Shown in pieces: positions 14,156 through 21,160 of a stretch of DNA of 25,186 bases. The position numbers were made by a program, and so were the translations under genes. The stretch is from a virus. The notes beneath the pieces are model-generated. The model searched no databases. It was not told the origin of the DNA and was given only the letters and a program-made list of their open reading frames with translations. The stretch covers positions 1 to 25,186 of IMG/VR virus record IMGVR_UViG_3300048508_000206. One strand, given 5' to 3'. Positions within the stretch are counted from its first letter, which is position 1; every line of letters starts with the position of its first letter.

Positions 14156-14874
14156 TGAAAGTTGCTGTAATTTTTATTGGCACCGAGAAGTATCTAAACT
14201 TCCTGCCAACTTGGTATGAGAGTTGTGAAAAGTTTCTTCTTCCTGGAGTTGAGAAGAAGTATGCCATCTTTACTGATGGTGAAATTCCTGAAGCACCTGA
14301 TAACGCTGTCGTCTATAAGCAAGAGCATCTGGAATGGCCATACATTACTTTGTATCGCTTCAAGATGATTCGTAGATGCTTTGAAGATATTAAGGATTGT
14401 GATTGGTTACTCTTCCTTGACGCTGATATGCGTGTGGTTGATACCGTAAATCCAGAAGATCTGTTTGATGATACTAAGAAGTACATTGGTGTTCATCATC
14501 CATGTGATTACTTAAACTTCCCTCCACACGATAATATTCCTGGAGCATTTGATGTTACTCCTCTCTCCAGGGCATGTGTAGCAGAAGATGATGATCTGTC
14601 TATTTACGTGCAGGGTTGTCTGTGGGGTGGTAAAATGCCATATGTCATGGAGATGATTGAAGAACTTGATAGTAGAACTGATGAAGATGAGTCAAACAAC
14701 ATCATTGCAACCTGGCATGATGAGAGTCATTTGAATAAGTTTTATGTTGAACATCGAGATGAAGTATTTGTTGCTTCTCCCTCTCTTGCCTTCCCAGAAT
14801 TATTTGAGCAGGCATGTACATTCGATGCAAAAATTGTCCATCTAGCAAAAGATAATAGTAAGTATCATGTCTAA
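14155..14874 (+). CDS. GT6 (ABO-type) glycosyltransferase
   Basis: 239 residues from the ATG at 14155. LLFLDADMRV contains a DxD metal site (D89-A-D91), YVQGCLWGG (151-159) corresponds to the family's acceptor-side loop, and WHDESHLNK (187-195) is the signature of GT6 enzymes such as the human ABO transferases. The family adds Gal or GalNAc in alpha-1,3 linkage. Many bacterial members have NxN in place of DxD, so retention of DxD is notable; as I recall, a DxD-type GT6 has been described in a Prochlorococcus phage. No membrane anchor, unlike the vertebrate enzymes. Starts in the stop of the fucosyltransferase gene (ATGA-type overlap). Confidence 0.9.
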   Translation: MKVAVIFIGTEKYLNFLPTWYESCEKFLLPGVEKKYAIFTDGEIPEAPDNAVVYKQEHLEWPYITLYRFKMIRRCFEDIKDCDWLLFLDADMRVVDTVNPEDLFDDTKKYIGVHHPCDYLNFPPHDNIPGAFDVTPLSRACVAEDDDLSIYVQGCLWGGKMPYVMEMIEELDSRTDEDESNNIIATWHDESHLNKFYVEHRDEVFVASPSLAFPELFEQACTFDAKIVHLAKDNSKYHV

Positions 14875-15571
14875 GGTAGCTTTGATCTATTCAGGTCAAC
14901 CAAGACACCTGAAAGAATGTTTTGAGAATCATCAGTCTATGATTTGGGATGCAAATCCTGACGCAGAGATCGATGTATTTGCACATATATGGTATGATGA
15001 AGAATGGGTAGGATCATACTTTTGGGATCAATATAAAGATCGTGGACGTTGGGAAGCAGATCTTAAAGACTTTATGGTCGATAAGTGGCAACCTAAGGGT
15101 CTGGTCTTTGAAGAACCCAAACAGTTTGATGCTGAAGATATTCATCCTGATCCTAGATTCCCTCATCCTGTGAATAACATTATTTCTATGTTTTACAGTT
15201 TGAGTGAAGCAAATAACCTCAAGAAAAAATACGAGGAAGAAAATGGTTTTAAGTATGATTGCGTTGTTCGATTACGAACTGATGAATACTTTAATACACC
15301 AATTGGGTCACTTGACAATTACGATTTAAATACCGTAAATGTCCTTAATGAATGGGCGCATGTAGATCATGGTATTAATGACCACTTTGCATTTGGGTCC
15401 TCTGAACTAATGGATAAATATCTCGACGTATTTGAAAACTTCGTTGAAATTTGTGAGATGGGTGCAGAGATTAACCCTGAGTGTCTTATTGGATTCAATG
15501 CTCAAAAGAGACACAAACTTCCCATCACTAAAAATCCCTGGCACTATGTTCTTTGGAGAGACAAAAAATAA
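14867..15571 (+). CDS. SGQPR-motif protein, glycosyltransferase-like
   Basis: 234 residues starting MSKVALIYSGQPRHLKEC. The first strand plus SGQPR loop, VFAHIWYDEEW, NNIISMFYSLSEAN and YDCVVRLRTDEYF (an RxD-type acidic site) form an alpha/beta pattern seen also in the protein at 16947, so the two are paralogues. The architecture resembles a GT-A-like transferase, but no activity is established. Overlaps the GT6 gene by 8 nt and shares one base with the next gene. Confidence 0.7.
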   Translation: MSKVALIYSGQPRHLKECFENHQSMIWDANPDAEIDVFAHIWYDEEWVGSYFWDQYKDRGRWEADLKDFMVDKWQPKGLVFEEPKQFDAEDIHPDPRFPHPVNNIISMFYSLSEANNLKKKYEEENGFKYDCVVRLRTDEYFNTPIGSLDNYDLNTVNVLNEWAHVDHGINDHFAFGSSELMDKYLDVFENFVEICEMGAEINPECLIGFNAQKRHKLPITKNPWHYVLWRDKK

Positions 15572-16947
15572 TGACAACTAAACTTGTTATATTTGATTTG
15601 GATGGAGTCCTTATCGACAGTAAGGATTATCATTACGATGCTCTGAATCAAGCACTTGGTTCAGAATATGCAATCAGTAGGGGAGATCATGTCAGTATCT
15701 ACGATGGTCTTCCTACTAAAGCAAAACTGGAACTTCTTACGAAGAATAAAGGTCTTCCTGTAGATCAATATGATACTATCTGGAAAGACAAGCAGGAAGC
15801 AACTCTTAAGATCTTTAATGAGTGTGTTGCTAAAGACTATGAATTGATGGGTTACTTCCAACAGTTGGTAGATTCTGGTTATAAGATTGCAGTTGCCTCT
15901 AATAGCATTCGCAATACTGTGAAGATTATTCTCTTGCGTTTGGGATTGCTTGAGTTTGTAGATATGTACGTGTCTAATGAAGACGTTGTACGCAATAAAC
16001 CATTTCCAGCAATGTATTGGAAGTGCATGACCGCACTTGGTGCTATTCCAAACAATACTGTTATTATTGAGGATAGTCATATTGGTCGTCAAGGTGCATT
16101 AGATAGTAAGTGTCACCTTGTTCCCGTAGAAGATCGCAAAGATCTCAATCAAAGTAAGATTGACCGAATTAAAAAGATTTTAAATGGCACTAAGAAAAAA
16201 GTTGCATGGGAGAGTAAGACGATGAATGTATTAATTCCTATGGCAGGTGCTGGTAGTAGATTTGCTAGTCAAGGATACACCTTCCCTAAACCTCTTATTG
16301 AAGTTAAAGGAAAACCAATGATCCAAGTGGTCACTGAGAATCTCAATATTAAAGCAAACTATACATTCATTGTACAAAAGGAACACTATGATAAGTATAA
16401 TCTCAATTACCTGCTTCCTCTTATTGCTCCTGGGTGCAATATTGTACAGGTCGAAGGCATCACAGAAGGTGCAGCTTGTACCACTTTACTTGCGAAACAA
16501 TTCATCGACAACGACGAACCGTTAGTAATGGCAAACTCTGACCAGTTTGTTGAGTGGGATTCTAATGAGACTCTTTATGCCTTCCAGAATGGTGAGGTAG
16601 ATGGTGGTATTGTTACCTTCCCAGCAACTCATCCTAAGTGGTCTTATGCCAAGTTGGGAGATGATGGATACGTTGCTGAAGTTGCCGAGAAGAAACCAAT
16701 CTCAGAACATGCCACTGTTGGTATCTACTACTGGAAGAGAGGATCTGATTATGTTAAGTATGCTGAGCAGATGATCGAGAAAGATGTTCGGGTCAATAAT
16801 GAATATTATGTTTGTCCAGTCTTTAACGAAGCAATTGGTGATGGCAAAAAAATTCGCATCAAAGAGATCGATAAGTCTGGTATGTGGGGTATTGGAACTC
16901 CCGAAGATCTGAATTATTTCTTGGAGCATTACGAGGGTGAAGTTTGA
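15571..16947 (+). CDS. HAD phosphatase / sugar nucleotidyltransferase fusion
   Basis: 458 residues with two domains. Residues about 1-205 are a HAD hydrolase of the beta-phosphoglucomutase/phosphatase type: DLDGVLIDS (D9, D11), ASNS (S110), K143 in RNKPFP, and EDSHIGRQGA (E167, D168). Residues about 218-458 are a nucleotidyltransferase: PMAGAGSRF (223-231), FPKPLIEVKGKPM, NSDQFVEW as metal-binding acid, and GTPEDLNYF at the end. The two could prepare and activate a sugar or other phosphate for the operon's transferases. An internal ATG at M218 would yield the second domain alone. Confidence 0.88.
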   Translation: MTTKLVIFDLDGVLIDSKDYHYDALNQALGSEYAISRGDHVSIYDGLPTKAKLELLTKNKGLPVDQYDTIWKDKQEATLKIFNECVAKDYELMGYFQQLVDSGYKIAVASNSIRNTVKIILLRLGLLEFVDMYVSNEDVVRNKPFPAMYWKCMTALGAIPNNTVIIEDSHIGRQGALDSKCHLVPVEDRKDLNQSKIDRIKKILNGTKKKVAWESKTMNVLIPMAGAGSRFASQGYTFPKPLIEVKGKPMIQVVTENLNIKANYTFIVQKEHYDKYNLNYLLPLIAPGCNIVQVEGITEGAACTTLLAKQFIDNDEPLVMANSDQFVEWDSNETLYAFQNGEVDGGIVTFPATHPKWSYAKLGDDGYVAEVAEKKPISEHATVGIYYWKRGSDYVKYAEQMIEKDVRVNNEYYVCPVFNEAIGDGKKIRIKEIDKSGMWGIGTPEDLNYFLEHYEGEV

Positions 16948-17675
16948 TGAAAGTAGCACTAGCGTTTTTTGGTCAACCTAGATTTGTTGATAATCAGCAA
17001 ATTATTGATACCTACAAACAAGTAATTCTTGATAGGTATGACACCGATGTCTTTGGGCATATGTGGTGGAAAGAAGAGACAGAAGGAGAGTATGAGTACT
17101 CTTCTTGGTCAAAGATTGCAAAGTGTCCTATTTCAAAGGATGCTCCTAAAATTATTGCTGATAACTATGCCCCAATCATTATGGGTATAGAAGATCCAAG
17201 AACTTTTGAATTGCCTCCTAACGCACTTAAGTACGTTGATGAGAGATTCACTGGTAAGCATCCTGATGGTCCACACTGGAATCACAAGAACTATAGTAAT
17301 GTGATGTCCCAGTTGTTTTCTATTAAGTCAGTTGCTAATATTGTAAAGTCTTACGCGGAAGAGACTAATACCAGTTACGACTTTATTGTCCTTGCTAGGT
17401 ATGATACTGTCCTGATGAGGTTTCCTGATCTCAATACTTGTGACAAGTATAAGTTCTATCTTCCTGGACATCACCCCAGATTCCCTGATACTATTCAGTT
17501 CTTTGGTCCAAAGTATCTCACATGGGCACTAAATGCCTTTGATGATATTGATGATGTCTGTGAGGGAATTTGGGAACCTTCTCCAGAAGCATTTAAAATG
17601 GGTGCGTTTTTGCGTAGGTTTAGTCAGTCGGATCTTGCTCCTTGTCCTATGGATGCTGCTTGTATTAGAGGTTAA
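16947..17675 (+). CDS. FGQPR-motif protein, glycosyltransferase-like
   Basis: 242 residues starting MKVALAFFGQPRFVD, a paralogue of the protein at 14867: same first strand plus GQPR loop, VFGHMWWKEE matching VFAHIWYDEE, NVMSQLFSIKSV matching NIISMFYSLSEA, and DFIVLARYDTVLMRF matching DCVVRLRTDEYF. The ATG overlaps the stop of the fusion gene (ATGA). Function presumably similar to its paralogue; activity unknown. Confidence 0.7.
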   Translation: MKVALAFFGQPRFVDNQQIIDTYKQVILDRYDTDVFGHMWWKEETEGEYEYSSWSKIAKCPISKDAPKIIADNYAPIIMGIEDPRTFELPPNALKYVDERFTGKHPDGPHWNHKNYSNVMSQLFSIKSVANIVKSYAEETNTSYDFIVLARYDTVLMRFPDLNTCDKYKFYLPGHHPRFPDTIQFFGPKYLTWALNAFDDIDDVCEGIWEPSPEAFKMGAFLRRFSQSDLAPCPMDAACIRG

Positions 17676-17676
17676 A

Positions 17677-18135
17677 ATGAAATTAATTGCACATCGTGCC
17701 AATATCAATGGTCCAGATTCTTCTACTGAGAATAGTCCAGATCAAATTGACAAATGTATCGAACAGGGATATGATGTTGAAGTTGATATTAGATATGATC
17801 CCAAAACAGAACGTCTGTGGTTGGGACATGATGAGCCTCAACATGCGGTAACTTGGTGGTGGTTAGCGGCAAGAGCACAACATCTTTGGATTCATTGTAA
17901 AGATATTACTACTATGTTTGCTTTTTCTGATGGCACTAGTGGATATAATTACTTCTGGCATCAGGAAGATGACTTTACCCTAACCAGTAAACAATTTATC
18001 TGGAGTTATCCAGGTAAACCATATACAAGTAGAAGTATTGTTGTAATGCCAGAGTGGAATAATCCCAAATGGGATTCTCTGAAGGTTACTAACTGTTATG
18101 GTGTTTGTACAGATTATCCAGAAAAGTTAAAATGA
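17677..18135 (+). CDS. Short GDPD-like phosphodiesterase family protein
   Basis: 152 residues from the ATG at 17677. MKLIAHRANINGP (H6, R7), TENSPDQI (E18, N19), YDVEVDIRYD (E35, D37) and LGHDEPQ (H51, D52) reproduce the catalytic order of glycerophosphodiester phosphodiesterases. The barrel is far shorter than the usual 240 or more residues, with WIHCKD, NYFWHQEDDF and a CTDYP end, a layout suggesting a compact viral-type subfamily rather than a truncation. It may act on a phosphodiester-linked glycan. ATGA-type overlap with the next gene. Confidence 0.75.
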   Translation: MKLIAHRANINGPDSSTENSPDQIDKCIEQGYDVEVDIRYDPKTERLWLGHDEPQHAVTWWWLAARAQHLWIHCKDITTMFAFSDGTSGYNYFWHQEDDFTLTSKQFIWSYPGKPYTSRSIVVMPEWNNPKWDSLKVTNCYGVCTDYPEKLK

Positions 18136-19082
18136 AAATTGTATTAGTTGGTCCTGGTATTATGCCTATTCCCCCAACAGGTTGGGGTGCAGTAGAGATT
18201 CTTGTTTGGGACACAAAGAATGCCCTTGAGGAACTTGGGCATGAAGTTTACATCATCAATACCAAAGACTCTAGGCAGATTATTAATGGTATTAATGCCT
18301 TTGTCCCTGATTTTGTACATGTGCATTATGACGAGTTTATTCCGATAATGCCTTATATTCAGTATCCTAGTGCTATCACAAGTCACTTTGGATACCTAGA
18401 GCGTAAGGAAATGTTTGGTGGATATGCCAGTGTTTCTGCAGAATTTCAAAAGATTAAACCTAACGTCTTCTGTTTGTCTGAAGGAATTCAAAAGGTTTAT
18501 AATATCATGTTTGATATTCCTAAAGAAAATACTTTTGTAACACCTAATGGTGTAAACATTGATCGATTCAGAGTTTCAAAAGATCCTCTACATTCGGATC
18601 GTAGTATCTACCTTGCAAAAATTGACTATCGTAAACGTCAACATCTATTCCAAGGAATTGATAGTCTTTGGTTTGCTGGTAATCTTGCAGACAATAGGTT
18701 TGATACTAATAAAAATTATCTCGGGGAGTGGGATAAGGAGACTTTATATAACGAGTTAACTGACTACGGCAATCTTGTTCTTCTATCTGATGGTGAAGCA
18801 CATCCACTTGTTTGTATGGAAGCACTTGCTGCTGGATTGGGTGTTGTTGTATGTGAATGGGGCAAAGCAAATTTGGATCTTGATAGGGAATTTATTACAG
18901 TAATACCTGAAAATAAAATCAACGATCTTGAATTTGTTGAAGATGCAATAATTAAGAATCGAGAATATTCTATTAATAATAGAGATGAAATTATTGAATA
19001 CGCTAAGAAGTTTGAGTGGAAAGAAGTTTTACGTAATAACTATATCCCTAGTGTAGAGAAGGTAATTGAACGTCATGGATAG
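18132..19082 (+). CDS. GT4-type glycosyltransferase
   Basis: 316 residues from the ATG at 18132. The N-terminal Rossmann half begins MKIVLVGPGIMPIPPTGWGAVE, the typical acceptor-side loop of GT-B enzymes. TPNGVNIDRF (137-146) is the linker signature, and DGEAHPLVCMEALAAG (220-235) contains the E-x7-E motif (E222, E230) that binds the nucleotide-sugar donor. A cytoplasmic retaining transferase; donor and acceptor unknown. Confidence 0.92.
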   Translation: MKIVLVGPGIMPIPPTGWGAVEILVWDTKNALEELGHEVYIINTKDSRQIINGINAFVPDFVHVHYDEFIPIMPYIQYPSAITSHFGYLERKEMFGGYASVSAEFQKIKPNVFCLSEGIQKVYNIMFDIPKENTFVTPNGVNIDRFRVSKDPLHSDRSIYLAKIDYRKRQHLFQGIDSLWFAGNLADNRFDTNKNYLGEWDKETLYNELTDYGNLVLLSDGEAHPLVCMEALAAGLGVVVCEWGKANLDLDREFITVIPENKINDLEFVEDAIIKNREYSINNRDEIIEYAKKFEWKEVLRNNYIPSVEKVIERHG

Positions 19083-19881
19083 TGCTGTTGTAGATAAAAA
19101 CAAGTCCGCATATAAACTGAAAAACTTTGGTCCAGTTTATTATTTGAATATGGATGCCGATGAAAATCGTAAAGGTTATATGGAAGAGCAGTTTGCTCAT
19201 TGGAATGTAACTGACTATCATCGTATTTCTGCATATGATGGACGTGAAGATGATTTGAGTGGCATTCTTAAAGGTCGCTATCCTGATATGATGTCTTCTG
19301 GGGAAGTTGGTTGTATCACTTCACACTTGAAGGCGATTAAACATTGGTATGACACTTCCGATAGTCCTTATGCTATAATTATGGAAGATGATTGTAACTT
19401 AGATACTGTTCATTTTTGGAACTTCTCTTGGAGTGATTTTGTCGCAAACCTCCCATATGATTGGGATGTTGTACAAGTTGCAATTATTCAAACAGGTGAT
19501 GTGCATATTAAATTGCATCGCAGGTTTGTAAATGACTTCTCTACTGCTTGTTATATGATTACCAGGCATCATGCTGAGAAGTTAATTAAGCATCATGTCA
19601 AAGGTCCAGATAAGTATCGTTTAGATAATGGTGTCAAACCCCGTCCAGTTGCAGATGATCTCATTTACAATTCGGGGAATACTTATTCCATCCCATTACT
19701 GCTGTATAGACTTCAGTTGGGATCATCCATTCATCCAGAACATGTCGATGTCTTCCATAAACAGAACTTTGATGGTATAATGAATTGGTGGACACAGATG
19801 GGGGCAACAATGGAAGTTAAGACTATTACTGACTTCGATCCTTATCTGGGTAAAGTAAGTGATCCTTCTCAACATCGGTAG
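19075..19881 (+). CDS. GT25-family glycosyltransferase (LPS type)
   Basis: 268 residues from the ATG at 19075 (a TTG at 19066 is also in frame). VYYLNMDADENRKGYM at 21-36 matches the family's first strand with donor-binding Asn/Arg, GEVGCITSHLKAIKHW at 76-91 is the GCxxSH block, and IIMEDDCNLD at 101-110 the EDD metal site. Family members add galactose or similar to lipo-oligosaccharide cores. Last gene of the operon; overlaps the GT4 gene by 8 nt. Confidence 0.88.
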   Translation: MDSAVVDKNKSAYKLKNFGPVYYLNMDADENRKGYMEEQFAHWNVTDYHRISAYDGREDDLSGILKGRYPDMMSSGEVGCITSHLKAIKHWYDTSDSPYAIIMEDDCNLDTVHFWNFSWSDFVANLPYDWDVVQVAIIQTGDVHIKLHRRFVNDFSTACYMITRHHAEKLIKHHVKGPDKYRLDNGVKPRPVADDLIYNSGNTYSIPLLLYRLQLGSSIHPEHVDVFHKQNFDGIMNWWTQMGATMEVKTITDFDPYLGKVSDPSQHR

Positions 19882-19883
19882 GG

Positions 19884-19892
19884 TTATCCACA
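19884..19892 (+). other. DnaA-box-like nonamer
   Basis: TTATCCACA, an exact match to the bacterial DnaA-box consensus, lies 2 nt after the operon's last stop codon. A single box may be chance. Confidence 0.3.
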
Positions 19893-19896
19893 CTAC

Positions 19897-19930
19897 TTGA
19901 CAAACATTTAAAGTTCAGGTAGTATAAATA
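19897..19930 (+). promoter_or_regulatory. Overlapping sigma70-type and T4-late-type promoters
   Basis: TTGACA (19897-19902), 17-nt spacer, TAGTAT (19920-19925). Overlapping its -10, TATAAATA at 19923-19930 is an exact match to the T4 late promoter consensus. The gene at 20038 could thus be expressed early and late. Confidence 0.65.
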
Positions 19931-19932
19931 CT

Positions 19933-20037
19933 TAACCTTTTGTCATAATATAACAAAGGGTATACTTAATAACGGGGCACGTCGAGTCCCTATTCATCTG
20001 CGGGTATTCATTCCGCAAGTAACTAAAGGTAATTCAA
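19933..20037 (+). other. Structured 5' leader of the outer-membrane protein gene
   Basis: About 105 nt of untranslated leader. It holds two inverted repeats: CCTTTTGT with ACAAAGGG around an AT-rich loop near 19937-19961, and TGCGG/CCGCA around GTATTCATT near 19999-20017. AAAGG lies 8 nt before the start codon. No gene is present. Confidence 0.45.
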
Positions 20038-20409
20038 ATGATTAAATCTGTATTCGCAGCAACTGCTGCTCTGTTCGCATCCGCTGGCGCTGCCCTTGCA
20101 GGTCCCTACGTCAACGTAGAAACCAATGCTGGTTGGACTGGATCGGAGTACAATGGCGCTGGAACAGACGTTCACGTAGGCTACGAAGGTGCTCTTGGCG
20201 AAGCTGGTTCTTACTACGTTCAGGGTGGCGCTACCGTGCTGACTCCTGATGGTGGTGATAGCGACACCGTTCCTTCTGGTAAGGCAGGTCTGGGTCTTGG
20301 TTTGACCGACAACCTCGGTGCATATGGTGAAGTTTCCTTCGTAGGTTCAGGCGACGAAGATCTTGACCGTGGATACGGAGCTAAGTTGGGCGTTAAGTAC
20401 AACTTCTGA
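20038..20409 (+). CDS. Secreted small beta-barrel outer-membrane-like protein
   Basis: 123 residues. A classical signal peptide (MIKSVFAATAALFASAGAALA, cleavage before GPY) is followed by a Gly-rich series of alternating strands (YVNVETNAGWTGSEY, HVGYEGAL, YYVQGGATV, AGLGLGLT, AYGEVSFVG) and the C-terminal YNF typical of proteins inserted by BamA. Eight-strand or shorter barrels of the OmpA/porin-like type look like this. The gene is visibly richer in G+C and better in codon choice than its neighbours, suggesting high expression or recent origin in a host. It has its own promoters and a strong terminator, so it is a single-gene unit. Confidence 0.7.
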   Translation: MIKSVFAATAALFASAGAALAGPYVNVETNAGWTGSEYNGAGTDVHVGYEGALGEAGSYYVQGGATVLTPDGGDSDTVPSGKAGLGLGLTDNLGAYGEVSFVGSGDEDLDRGYGAKLGVKYNF

Positions 20410-20428
20410 TCTTTTAGTCAGACACGTA

Positions 20429-20442
20429 AACATCTAGATGTT
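20429..20442. other. Perfect 14-bp palindrome
   Basis: AACATCTAGATGTT is its own reverse complement. It lies between the stop codon at 20409 and the terminator stem; a protein-binding site or a minor hairpin is possible. Confidence 0.5.
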
Positions 20443-20447
20443 ATACT

Positions 20448-20474
20448 GGGGGTGCGACGGCATCCCCTTTTTTT
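20448..20474 (+). terminator. Rho-independent terminator
   Basis: GGGGGTGC/GCATCCCC (one G-T pair) with loop GACG, followed by seven T. The next start codon follows the T-run immediately. Confidence 0.92.
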
Positions 20475-20684
20475 ATGAAAGATTATTTTATACGGATCGT
20501 CAATCATCCTGCTACACACTTTAATGTAATATCTATTGGGGTATTGGTTATGATTGGGATGCTTCATAACCATGCTCACTTCACAATGGATAAGGATGCA
20601 GATGCTTATGTGAGGCAGTGGTGTAGGTCATCAGCAGAAAACAAAAAGACCTGTATTCGTTATGGTGGTAACATGGACTATTGA
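20475..20684 (+). CDS. Small membrane protein, 69 aa
   Basis: MKDYFIRIVNHPATHFN, a hydrophobic segment at about residues 16-30, then a periplasm- or cytoplasm-facing part with two cysteines (QWC and TC). The ATG immediately follows the T-run of the terminator, so most transcripts reaching it would have to read through, or it uses an unseen promoter. Its stop codon lies in the -35 box of the hli promoter. Function unknown. Confidence 0.6.
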   Translation: MKDYFIRIVNHPATHFNVISIGVLVMIGMLHNHAHFTMDKDADAYVRQWCRSSAENKKTCIRYGGNMDY

Positions 20685-20709
20685 CAAAACTTTACGTTAC
20701 CTATATAAT
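20681..20709 (+). promoter_or_regulatory. Perfect consensus sigma70 promoter for hli
   Basis: TTGACA (20681-20686), 17-nt spacer, TATAAT (20704-20709): both hexamers and the spacing are ideal. The -35 box contains the stop codon of the preceding gene. Start codon 27 nt downstream of the -10. Confidence 0.85.
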
Positions 20710-20736
20710 ATGTAAAGATTTATAACGGAGTGTAAC

Positions 20737-20955
20737 ATGACTGTAACAACTGAAGACGGTGGACGCACAAACATGTATGCCACTGAACCACAAATGTATA
20801 TTTCTAAGACCGACGCAGAACGTTATGGTTATGAGTCATATGCCGAGAAAGCAGAGAAATTAAATGGACGCACTGCTATGGTTGGATTTGTTGCTGCTGT
20901 TGTCTCTTATGCTTTCAGTGGTAGCGTATTTTTCTTTGGTGTCTTCGGATTCTGA
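20737..20955 (+). CDS. hli: High-light-inducible protein (Hli)
   Basis: 72 residues. The chlorophyll-binding helix contains EKLNGRTAMVGF at 40-51, the ExxNGRxAMxGF signature of Hli/LHC-type one-helix proteins, followed by a hydrophobic membrane stretch and an aromatic C-terminus. The N-terminal 35 residues are soluble. In cyanobacteria such proteins bind pigment and protect photosystem II; cyanophages carry them to keep photosynthesis running during infection. GGAG at 20727-20730 provides a ribosome binding site and a perfect sigma70 promoter lies upstream. Confidence 0.93.
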   Translation: MTVTTEDGGRTNMYATEPQMYISKTDAERYGYESYAEKAEKLNGRTAMVGFVAAVVSYAFSGSVFFFGVFGF

Positions 20956-20979
20956 CAAATAACATCTATCTGCTATAAT
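20952..20979 (+). promoter_or_regulatory. Sigma70-type promoter
   Basis: CTGACA (20952-20957), 16-nt spacer, TATAAT (20974-20979). The -35 box contains the stop codon of hli, the same arrangement as one gene earlier. Confidence 0.65.
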
Positions 20980-21010
20980 TGCCAATAGATAGTAAAGATG
21001 TTTTATTAAA

Positions 21011-21160
21011 ATGCCAGATCACAACGCTCTATACAAAGACATGCAAAAACTTGATGATATGTATGAAGAGTTGCTTTGGCATCCCGATGACGAGTTACAG
21101 TTCTCTCATGATGGAGAGAAAATTATTATCACTAACAAAACTTTGGAGAACAAACAATGA
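21011..21160 (+). CDS. Small acidic hypothetical protein, 49 aa
   Basis: MPDHNALYKDMQKLDDMYEE followed by a DDELQFSHDGEK segment. Acidic, soluble. It has a promoter upstream and its stop overlaps the next start as ATGA, so it is probably the first gene of a short transcript with the second Hli. Function unknown. Confidence 0.7.
   Translation: MPDHNALYKDMQKLDDMYEELLWHPDDELQFSHDGEKIIITNKTLENKQ

Noticed and set aside
15661-16092. Minus-strand frame of 143 codons
   Set aside because: Antisense to the HAD domain of the fusion gene, with no start signal or recognisable product.
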